From CALGDE01 sp964655355 (GTDB lineage: Bacteria > Cyanobacteriota > Cyanobacteriia > CACIAM-69d), in the NCBI GenBank assembly GCA_964655355.1, contig CAZZMD010000025.1, positions 1-58,770 of the forward strand: 58,770 nt of DNA, given 5' to 3'. The translations under genes and the position numbers were made by a program. The notes beneath the pieces are model-generated. The model searched no databases. It was not told the DNA's origin and saw only the letters and a list, made by a program, of their open reading frames with translations. Each line of letters opens with the position of its first letter. The first letter of the stretch is position 1. Below are positions 8,315 through 15,059 of this stretch, piece by piece.

Positions 8315-9274
8315 ATGGCATTGTCGACTTCCGTAATCCCCCAATCCCCTCGTCACCGGGGATGGCGTCCCCTACGCTGGGTCTCCGCCAGTGTGACCGG
8401 TGCGATCGCCGCGATCGCCCTATCCGCCCCCGGCGCCTGGGCAGTGGAGACCATCATCCTGCGGCTGCCCGGCGTCGGGGATGTCAACGTGACCCTGGAC
8501 GAACTGAAGACCTTTGCGGCCACCGGCGAGGCCACCGGCGACTTTGGCGAACTGGTCAACGATGAAACCATCCAGGAAATTATGCCCAAAGCCAAGCTCC
8601 AGGAAGTGCTGAGTGGCGAATTCAGCGTGGGCAGCGGCGCAGCGCGGGCGGTGCCCCAGGTGGTAGATAGCTGCCCCGCCGAACTGATCCTCGGCTCCGT
8701 CAGCGATGTGGTCTACGGCGATGGCGCGAAGGGGGATTCGACGCCCCTATCGACGGCGATCGTGGCGTCCATTGGGGAAGCCTCCGAGGGGCCCATTACC
8801 GCCCTGGACGTGTTGGACAATGTGCCCTCCGACAGCCTTGTGTTTGATGTGCCCTCCGCCCTCAAGATTTATCGCACCCTAAACACCAAGGTGAGCGGGA
8901 TTGTGGATGCCGTTGGGGATCTGACAGTGCGGGAAATCGTCAATATGGACGATGCCAAGCTGAATGAGCTACTGGCAGCGGGGGATTTCACCCAGGCTGA
9001 TGTGGACAAAATCAAGGCAGCCATCCGTGATTTTGGCACCCTGGAACCGGGGTCCGATTTGGATAAGCTGGCCGCGCAAATTGATTTCCCCAGCCTCCTG
9101 CAAAAGGCCGTTTCCGGCGATTTTGCGGCGATCCTGACGGAATTGGCTGCGGTGGACCTGAGTGCGGTGGATTTTGCGCCCTATGAAGGTCGGATCAGCG
9201 GTTTGATGAAGGCGCTGATGGAGGTGATGGAACTGCCGGTGCACACGGGGTCCGCCTGCGCTGAGGTTATGTAG
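8315..9274 (+). CDS. Exported DUF1400-type protein (first of a tandem pair)
   Basis: A 319-residue protein. A basic N-terminus and a hydrophobic segment ending PGAWAVE (around residues 25-46) look like a signal peptide. The mature start (ETIILRLPGVGDVNVTLDEL, then a FAATGEATGDF stretch) matches the DUF1400 pattern, a cyanobacterial domain often fused in front of an alpha/beta hydrolase. Here no hydrolase follows: there is no GxSxG nucleophile elbow, and the rest is helical DUF1400-like sequence. ATG 8315 is preceded by GGAGA with a 9-base gap. A second DUF1400 gene follows, and a strong hairpin lies between them. Function is unknown; the protein is probably periplasmic. Confidence 0.75.
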   Translation: MALSTSVIPQSPRHRGWRPLRWVSASVTGAIAAIALSAPGAWAVETIILRLPGVGDVNVTLDELKTFAATGEATGDFGELVNDETIQEIMPKAKLQEVLSGEFSVGSGAARAVPQVVDSCPAELILGSVSDVVYGDGAKGDSTPLSTAIVASIGEASEGPITALDVLDNVPSDSLVFDVPSALKIYRTLNTKVSGIVDAVGDLTVREIVNMDDAKLNELLAAGDFTQADVDKIKAAIRDFGTLEPGSDLDKLAAQIDFPSLLQKAVSGDFAAILTELAAVDLSAVDFAPYEGRISGLMKALMEVMELPVHTGSACAEVM

Positions 9275-9300
9275 ACCGCCTGCGCCTGAGCGCGCTATCT

Positions 9301-9369
9301 GAGGGGGTTGGTTGAGGGGAAGATCGCTGGCGCGATCGCCACTGGAGACCAACGCCCTCCTTTTGATTT
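9301..9369 (+). terminator. Candidate intrinsic terminator after DUF1400 gene 1
   Basis: A 12-bp stem with one G-G mismatch pairs 9301-9312 with 9348-9359. It encloses a perfect inner GATCGC/GCGATC hairpin at 9322-9337. The T-rich CTTTTGATTTTG follows at once. A second hairpin, GTCCCCCC/GGGGGGAC at 9379-9396, stands just downstream. Confidence 0.6.
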
Positions 9370-9399
9370 TGATCCCTGGTCCCCCCCAGGGGGGACAGT

Positions 9400-9432
9400 G
9401 CTTGCAAGACGCTTGCAAGATGCTCGCAAACT
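9400..9432. repeat. 11-bp tandem triplication
   Basis: GCTTGCAAGAC, GCTTGCAAGAT and GCTCGCAAACT lie head to tail, followed by a doubled GATCACA. The array sits about 37 bases before the start of the second DUF1400 gene. Confidence 0.85.
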
Positions 9433-9469
9433 GATCACAGGATGATCACAACTAGTAGAGGCTTTGATC

Positions 9470-10066
9470 GTGAAACAAATGGGTGTTCGTCGGTGGGGCA
9501 GTCGGTGGGGTAATGCAGTGGGTAAGCGCGTGGCGGTGGCCCTAGCAGGCGCGATCGCGGCAGTGGGAATCGGGGCGATCGCAGCGCCCGCGGCGGAGAA
9601 TTTGGAAATTCGCTACGGTCCCCTGGGGGTAGACATCGACATTGATGACTTGGAGGCCTTTGTGGAAGGGGAAGAAACCTCGCCCAACTTCCGCAACCTG
9701 GTGCGCCAAATCGAATCCTATGGGGGGGTGACCCCGGAGACCCTACGGACAGCCGTAAGTTTTGAAGTGGATTTGGATGCCTTGGGTTTAAATCGGATCC
9801 GGGCCGTGGACTTGCTCTATGGCTTTCTAGGCAGACGGATTCTACGGCTGGGGAGCGATGTGATCTATCCCCCGTTGAATCGGGGCAATTTCTACGCCCT
9901 GCGGGGGGCGATCGCCCTGTCTTTGCTGGATGACGGCAAAATTTCCGTGCTGGAAGTCCTGAAACGCTATAAGCCGGACTATGTGCGATTGGATGCGGCG
10001 CGGTTGCTCTCCGTCACCGATGACCTCCGGGAAGCCTTCCAAGGATTGGGATCCTTAGGCGAATAG
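9470..10066 (+). CDS. Exported DUF1400 protein (second of a tandem pair)
   Basis: A 198-residue protein with a signal peptide (basic start, hydrophobic VAVALAGAIAAVGIGAIAAP). A compact DUF1400 domain follows: ENLEIRYGPLGVDIDIDDLE, FVEGEETSPNFRNLV, and a conserved region with LYGFLGRRIL and a GNFYALRGAIAL segment. It lacks any hydrolase domain, so it is essentially DUF1400 alone. GTG 9470 is chosen because AGAGG lies 9 bases upstream; TTG 9464 and ATG 9479 are alternatives. It is not closely similar to the preceding DUF1400 protein, so the pair is an old duplication or an independent acquisition (inference). Confidence 0.78.
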   Translation: MKQMGVRRWGSRWGNAVGKRVAVALAGAIAAVGIGAIAAPAAENLEIRYGPLGVDIDIDDLEAFVEGEETSPNFRNLVRQIESYGGVTPETLRTAVSFEVDLDALGLNRIRAVDLLYGFLGRRILRLGSDVIYPPLNRGNFYALRGAIALSLLDDGKISVLEVLKRYKPDYVRLDAARLLSVTDDLREAFQGLGSLGE

Positions 10067-10110
10067 CCCAGCCGCGGGAGGACAGCCCCTCCTCCCCTAC
10101 AGTCGAAGGG

Positions 10111-10983
10111 CTAGAGTCGGAGGGACAAATCATAGAGTTGTCGTTTCGACAGGCCATGGATCCGGGCAAGCTGGCGACTGGCACGGGATTTGGACACCCC
10201 CTGGTCTAGCAGTGCCTGTAATTCCCCCAATAAAATCTCGTCCGACGGAGCCTCCTCACTCGCGGGGGGGGCTCCGTTTAGGGTGAGGACAAATTCCCCC
10301 TTCAGGGTCAGTCCATGGTCCTCAGGGCTAGACCATTGGGCGATCGCCTCCCCCAAATTGCCGCGCCAAATTTGTTCATAGCGCTTGGTTAATTCCCGAG
10401 CGATCGCCACCTGCCGCATTTCCCCTAGACTGTCTGCCAAATCCGTCAGGGTAGCCACCAGTCGATGGGGCGCTTCATAGAGCACTAGCGTTCGGGGATC
10501 CTGGGCCAGTTCCGCCAGGCGATCGCGTCGCTCCTTCCCTTTGACCGGCAAAAATCCTTCAAAACAAAATCGCGTTAAATCCTGGCCCGACGCCACTAAG
10601 GCCGCGATCGCCGCACAGGCACCAGGTAAAGGCACAACGGAAATCCCCGCGTCAAGACAGGCCGCAATTAACGGCACACCGGGATCAGAAATCCCCGGCG
10701 TCCCCGCATCGGACACCAGGGCGATCGCCTGCCCCTGCTGTAGTTTTTCGATCAGCTCGGGGATACGGCGGCTCTCGTTATGTTGATGGCAGCTAATTTG
10801 GGGAGTTTGGATCCCAAAATGCTTTAGGAGTTGACCCGTATGGCGGGTATCTTCAGCGGCGATCGCGTCGACTTCCTTGAGAATGCGCACCGCTCGAAAC
10901 GTCATATCCTCCAAATTGCCAATGGGCGTCGCCACTACATACAAAACCCCAGCGGCTTCCCCATGCTCCCCTTCAAAACCCAT
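10111..10983 (-). CDS. rsmI: 16S rRNA (cytidine1402-2'-O)-methyltransferase
   Basis: RsmI uses S-adenosylmethionine to methylate the 2'-OH of C1402 in 16S rRNA. The tetrapyrrole-methylase fold shows the family signature VATPIGNLEDMTFRA near residue 17, the AAEDTRHTGQLL helix, LVSDAGTPGISDPG and the VPLPGACA loop. The 290-residue length is normal. A C-terminal helical extension ends with SKRQLYDLSLRL. It starts at ATG 10983, divergent from the HtrA gene, with 238 bases between the chosen starts. Its stop faces the second DUF1400 gene across 44 bases containing a GGGAGG/CCTCCC hairpin. Confidence 0.95.
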   Translation of the reverse strand: MGFEGEHGEAAGVLYVVATPIGNLEDMTFRAVRILKEVDAIAAEDTRHTGQLLKHFGIQTPQISCHQHNESRRIPELIEKLQQGQAIALVSDAGTPGISDPGVPLIAACLDAGISVVPLPGACAAIAALVASGQDLTRFCFEGFLPVKGKERRDRLAELAQDPRTLVLYEAPHRLVATLTDLADSLGEMRQVAIARELTKRYEQIWRGNLGEAIAQWSSPEDHGLTLKGEFVLTLNGAPPASEEAPSDEILLGELQALLDQGVSKSRASRQLARIHGLSKRQLYDLSLRL

Positions 10984-11221
10984 TGCCTTATTTCCCTATT
11001 TCCATCACCCTAATCGCGATCGCCAAGACGCATCTATTAATCCGTGGACAAATCGTAAACGATCCCCCCGCCCTATCGAGCGATCGCCCGTGCTCCCGTA
11101 TGGCCACAAAGTCGCGAGACAGTCGGAAAACCGCCCCTGTGGAAAACAGTATCGCCTCGTCGTCCCCCCTAAAATGGGCTGTAGCAACACTGTTGATTCC
11201 TGGGCGATCGCCCCACCAGCT

Positions 11222-12556
11222 ATGACCCGGTTAAGCTCAATCCTGACGGCCGCCACGCAGTTTTTTGCCCGATTGTTCTCCCGCTGGGGCACGGGACGCC
11301 CCCCGCGCCAGCCAGCCCCTCGCCAGAAAAGCCCTCGGCGATGGAGCTGGAGCCATGGACTCGCGTTAGTCTTGGGGGTCGTTTTGGGATTGGACGGGTT
11401 GCCCATGTTGCCGTTGCAGGCGAGCCCCGTAGAGGCAACGGAACCGGCCTTGGAAACCGTGGAAACGCCCACAGAAATCGCGCAAGCTGCGCCGGTACAG
11501 CGATCCAGCGTGCCGGGATTGTCCGCCAATAGTTTTGTCACCTCAGCAGTCAACCGCGTGGGTCCGGCGGTGGTCCGAATCGACACAGAACGGACCGTCA
11601 CCCAACGGGTCAATCCCGCCTTTGACGATCCCTTTTTTGAAAGATTTTTTGGGGATGAGTTTTTCCGGTCCATGCCTCGGGAGCGGCAGCGGCGGCTCTC
11701 CGGTCAGGGCTCCGGCTTTATCATCGACGGCGATGGCTCCCTGCTGACTAATGCCCACGTGGTGGATCAGGCGGATCGGGTGGTGGTCACCCTAAAGGAT
11801 GGGCGCGAATTTGAGGGGACGGTTCTTGGAGCCGATACGGTCACAGATTTGGCCCTGGTGAAAATTAATGCCAAGGGCGATCGCCTACCGGTGGCGAGCC
11901 TGGGCAATTCTGACGATGTGCAGGTGGGCGACTGGGCGATCGCCGTGGGGAATCCGCTGGGATTGGACAACACCGTGACCCTGGGCATCATCAGCACCCT
12001 GAAGCGATCCAGCGCCCAGGTAGGGATTCCCGATAAGCGATTGGATTTTATTCAAACGGACGCCGCCATTAATCCTGGCAACTCCGGCGGTCCCTTAGTG
12101 GACGCCACCGGTCGGGTGATTGGCATCAACACCGCCATCCGCGCCGACGCCATGGGTATTGGCTTCGCGATCCCCATCAACAAAGCGAAATCTATCAAAG
12201 GCAGTCTGGCGCGGGGCGAGCGGGTGCCCCATCCGTTTATCGGCGTCGAGATGCGGACCCTGACCCCAGAGCTGGCGCGGAAAAATAATGAAAATCCCAA
12301 CGCCCTCCTGGAACTGCCCATCACCAAAGGGGTCCTGGTGCTGAACGTGTTGCCGAATATGCCCGCCGCCGAAGCGGGATTGCGCCGAGGAGACGTAATT
12401 GTGTCCGCCGCGGGCAACCCCATTGAAAGCGCCGAAGCCTTCCAGCGGGTCGTGGAAAATACCCCCATCGGGCGATCGCTCAAACTGGGCGTCAAGCGGG
12501 GCGGACGCGATCTCACCATCTCGGTACGCACCGCAGAACTGCAAGACCTGTCCTAG
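11222..12556 (+). CDS. HtrA/Deg-family serine protease with PDZ domain
   Basis: A trypsin-like envelope protease and chaperone of the cyanobacterial HtrA/HhoA/HhoB group. Counting from ATG 11222 (444 residues), the triad is His179 (TNAHVVD), Asp209 (TDLAL) and Ser288 (GNSGGPL). One PDZ domain follows, containing VLNVLPNMPAAEAGLRRGD. A hydrophobic segment at about residues 42-60 after a very basic stretch is a signal or membrane anchor. The frame stays open upstream to 10877, but that extension overlaps rsmI, has no family resemblance and is probably not translated. The single PDZ fits the cyanobacterial type; which paralogue it is cannot be decided here. Confidence 0.93.
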   Translation: MTRLSSILTAATQFFARLFSRWGTGRPPRQPAPRQKSPRRWSWSHGLALVLGVVLGLDGLPMLPLQASPVEATEPALETVETPTEIAQAAPVQRSSVPGLSANSFVTSAVNRVGPAVVRIDTERTVTQRVNPAFDDPFFERFFGDEFFRSMPRERQRRLSGQGSGFIIDGDGSLLTNAHVVDQADRVVVTLKDGREFEGTVLGADTVTDLALVKINAKGDRLPVASLGNSDDVQVGDWAIAVGNPLGLDNTVTLGIISTLKRSSAQVGIPDKRLDFIQTDAAINPGNSGGPLVDATGRVIGINTAIRADAMGIGFAIPINKAKSIKGSLARGERVPHPFIGVEMRTLTPELARKNNENPNALLELPITKGVLVLNVLPNMPAAEAGLRRGDVIVSAAGNPIESAEAFQRVVENTPIGRSLKLGVKRGGRDLTISVRTAELQDLS

Positions 12557-12620
12557 ATTGACCTCATATCTGACCTAGATTTATCCCAGATTTGCTCCCG
12601 ATCTGCTATTGACCAACCCC

Positions 12621-12721
12621 ACCTCGGCGGTATCCCCTTTACAATTGATGACGTTTTGAGACATATCCTCAAATCCCTTTTATCAATTGCTTTATCAACC
12701 GCTTAACGAAAACGCCGAGGT
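12621..12721 (+). promoter_or_regulatory. Candidate structured 5' leader burying the ribosome-binding site
   Basis: Three stems nest exactly. Outer: ACCTCGGCG (12621-12629) with CGCCGAGGT (12713-12721), 9 bp. Middle: 12642-12651 with 12680-12689, 10 pairs including one G-U. Inner: TTTGAG (12655-12660) with CTCAAA (12668-12673) and a 7-base loop. The GAGG that serves ATG 12731 sits inside the outer stem. All pairs are read from the sequence. That it is transcribed, and that it regulates translation, is inference. Confidence 0.5.
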
Positions 12722-12730
12722 CGTGACGTC

Positions 12731-13927
12731 ATGGTAGCTATGGTTTTGGGGTGGATTGCGCTGGCGATCGCCTCCGTGGTTTTTGCCGAAGTGGTGCGCG
12801 ATTTTTACCACGTCGCCGGCCACCATTGGGAGCCCATCCAACAGTGGCATAACCTGCACCACAAGGCATTCCGCAAGGATTTGTCCATGGTGAGTTTTGA
12901 AGCTTTTTCCAAGGCGCAGATCTATAACGATGTGCCCGAAGGCTTAGCTATGGCGGGCTTGGGAGCGATCGCCGCCGGGGTCGCCGGTGCCGGTTATGGT
13001 TGGGATATCACCTGGACCCTATGGCTGGGGGTGGTCTATTCCCTCGGCTTTGTGGCCACGGCGATCGCCCGGTCAAAAAATCGCATGATGTGGACCGACC
13101 TCACCCATGAGCCCGGCCCCCTCACCACCAATCCCGCCCAATGGTTTGTCAACCGCACCTACCATTGGCGACACCACTTCGACAGCGGCGACGCCTACTA
13201 CAGTGGGACCCTATCTTTTGTGGATAAACTCTTGGGAACAGCCCTCTCCCTAAAGGGCAAAAATATTGCCATCACCGGTGCATCCGGCACCCTCGGCCGG
13301 GCGTTGATTAAAGCACTATTGGCAGCGGAAGCCCGACCGATCGCCCTAACCACCAATCCCAATGCCACGTTTGAGGAGGGTGTGCGATCGTTGCGATGGC
13401 AGCCCGGTCGCGAGGACGAGCTGACGGAGCAACTGGCGCGGGTGGATATTTTGATCATCAACCACGGCGTCAACGAGCAGACGGCGCGATCGCCCGAAGC
13501 CATCGCCAAGGCTTACGAGGTTAATACCTTTTCGGCGTGGCGATTGATGGAAGTCTTCATTGGCACCGTGACCAAATCCCGTCACCGCGCCCTGAAGGAA
13601 GTCTGGGTCAACACCTCCGAAGCCGAAGTACAGCCCGCCATCAGCCCCCTCTATGAGTTATCCAAGCGGGCGATCGGCGACATTATTACCCTGCGCCGCC
13701 TCGATGCCCCCTGTGTGATCCGTAAATTGGTACTCGGCCCCTTCAAAAGCAACCTCAACCCCATTGGCGTCATGGATGCCAACACGGTCGCGAAAGGCAT
13801 TGTGGCGCTGGCAAAGCGGGATTTTCGGGACATTATTGTCACCATCAATCCCCTGACTTACATCACCTTTCCCCTGAAGGAAATAAGTAAGTCCTTGTAC
13901 TTCCGCTTATTTTCCAAGCCAGATTGA
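12731..13927 (+). CDS. Bifunctional sterol desaturase-like/short-chain dehydrogenase
   Basis: A 398-residue two-part protein. Residues 1 to about 170 form a membrane module with His clusters (FYHVAGHHWEPIQQWHNLHH and YHWRHHFDSGD) typical of the fatty-acid hydroxylase/sterol desaturase family that binds a di-iron centre. From about residue 178 a Rossmann fold begins with GASGTLG near 183-189, and YELSK resembles the SDR catalytic Tyr-x-x-x-Lys. The same fusion is known as a conserved hypothetical of cyanobacteria; the substrate, perhaps a carotenoid or lipid, is not established. GAGG at 12717-12720 is the apparent ribosome-binding site and lies in a nested stem. It is convergent with the first CAP-domain gene. 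Confidence 0.85.
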   Translation: MVAMVLGWIALAIASVVFAEVVRDFYHVAGHHWEPIQQWHNLHHKAFRKDLSMVSFEAFSKAQIYNDVPEGLAMAGLGAIAAGVAGAGYGWDITWTLWLGVVYSLGFVATAIARSKNRMMWTDLTHEPGPLTTNPAQWFVNRTYHWRHHFDSGDAYYSGTLSFVDKLLGTALSLKGKNIAITGASGTLGRALIKALLAAEARPIALTTNPNATFEEGVRSLRWQPGREDELTEQLARVDILIINHGVNEQTARSPEAIAKAYEVNTFSAWRLMEVFIGTVTKSRHRALKEVWVNTSEAEVQPAISPLYELSKRAIGDIITLRRLDAPCVIRKLVLGPFKSNLNPIGVMDANTVAKGIVALAKRDFRDIIVTINPLTYITFPLKEISKSLYFRLFSKPD

Positions 13928-13950
13928 CCGGGTACCCTCCCCTAACTGCC

Positions 13951-14832
13951 CTAACCGCTAAAGACTTGGGTCCAATAGTGCTGCCACCGCTCCGTACCCG
14001 GGTCATTGGCGGAGAAGACATGTCCGACCCCTAGCCGGCTCAAACTGGGATTCAGAATATTGGCTCGGTGACCGGGACTGTTCAACCAACCTTCCACTAC
14101 CGATTCTGGGGTTGGAGCCCCTGCGGCAATATTTTCAGCCGCGATCGCATTGATCCCTGCTTGATTGACGCGATCGCCGAAGGTCATCCCATCCGGCGAC
14201 GTATGGTCAAAGAAATCCCGCGCCAGCATATCTTCGCTGTGCCCCTCGGCAAGCTCTCCCAACTGGGGATCGTAGGTTAACGGCGTCAAGCCGGCTTGGG
14301 ACCGAGCTTGATTGGTCAGGGTCAACACCCGCTGTTCAAAACTACTGGGGGCGGGATCCGGCGTGGGCATGGGGTCCGGGGTAGGGTCTGGCGGCGCAGC
14401 GCCACCCACGGGATCAGCAAAAAAACCAACCCCTTCATCGCGATAGCCCGGCAGATTTGCCCGCACGGAGGCAGCCTCTGCGGCATTCGGCGTAAAAAAG
14501 TGGCGGCCGGTGACGGTGTTGTAGAAGCGATATACCGGTACCAGGCCCGATTGGGGGGCGATCGCCGCATCAAATCCGCCGCCAGGAATTTCCAAAAATC
14601 CTGGATTCTGGCGAACTTCTGCCTGCTCCGTCGGGGAAATGGAGTAAAAAATACCGCCGGTCACTTGGTTTACGAAACGTACGACCGGATTGGGTCCCAG
14701 GGAATCGAAGGCCGCCCCCTCATTGCGATACCGGGCAGGATTACTCGTCAGCCGAGCCACCTCTGCCGCATCCGTTGTGTAGACATGGCTACCGGTCAGA
14801 ACGTCGTAAATGCGAGCTACAGTTCCTGTCAT
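13951..14832 (-). CDS. CAP-domain protein with three DUF5648-like repeats (paralogue 1)
   Basis: 293 residues. Three imperfect 45-50 residue repeats open the protein: ARIYDVLTGSHVYTTDAAE, VRFVNQVTGGIFYS and YRFYNTVTGRHFFTPNAAE, each ending in an EGAAF/EGVGFF-like motif. They resemble DUF5648, a presumed sugar- or surface-binding module. A Pro/Asp linker (PDPTPDPMPTPDP) leads to a CAP (SCP/PR-1) domain with LTLTNQARSQAGL, HSEDMLARDFFDHTSPDG and the WLNSPGHRANILNP core. CAP proteins are normally secreted, yet no N-terminal signal peptide is visible. It is a tandem paralogue of the next minus-strand gene. Confidence 0.82.
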   Translation of the reverse strand: MTGTVARIYDVLTGSHVYTTDAAEVARLTSNPARYRNEGAAFDSLGPNPVVRFVNQVTGGIFYSISPTEQAEVRQNPGFLEIPGGGFDAAIAPQSGLVPVYRFYNTVTGRHFFTPNAAEAASVRANLPGYRDEGVGFFADPVGGAAPPDPTPDPMPTPDPAPSSFEQRVLTLTNQARSQAGLTPLTYDPQLGELAEGHSEDMLARDFFDHTSPDGMTFGDRVNQAGINAIAAENIAAGAPTPESVVEGWLNSPGHRANILNPSLSRLGVGHVFSANDPGTERWQHYWTQVFSG

Positions 14833-14992
14833 GGAGTTTGGAGTGTTTGAGGATAGAGGGAGTAAGGGCTACAGCGCCCCACCAATCATGCTAGCAACGG
14901 GATTGTGAGGGCTGCTTCTTCTTTGACGAGATACAAAGTTTTTTTGTTCTCGATTTTTTAGATGCTTAGTGAGAATTAATACGATGAATTAA

Positions 14993-15035
14993 TGCGATCG
15001 CCCGGAGCCGGATAAAACCAGTACGGGCGATCGCA
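14993..15035 (-). terminator. 12-bp HIP1-extended inverted repeat after CAP paralogue 2
   Basis: TGCGATCGCCCG (14993-15004) and CGGGCGATCGCA (15024-15035) are perfect complements with a 19-base loop. They lie 25 bases past the stop of the second CAP gene on the minus strand. There is no T-run, so the terminator role is only inferred; each arm holds an HIP1 octamer. Confidence 0.35.
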
Positions 15036-15059
15036 GTTGGGGGAATGGCTGCCTAACCC

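Noticed and set aside
10877..11221. N-terminal extension of the HtrA frame by 115 codons
   Set aside because: Overlaps the rsmI start antisense; the extension has no signal-peptide or family character, while ATG 11222 begins a normal HtrA N-terminus.
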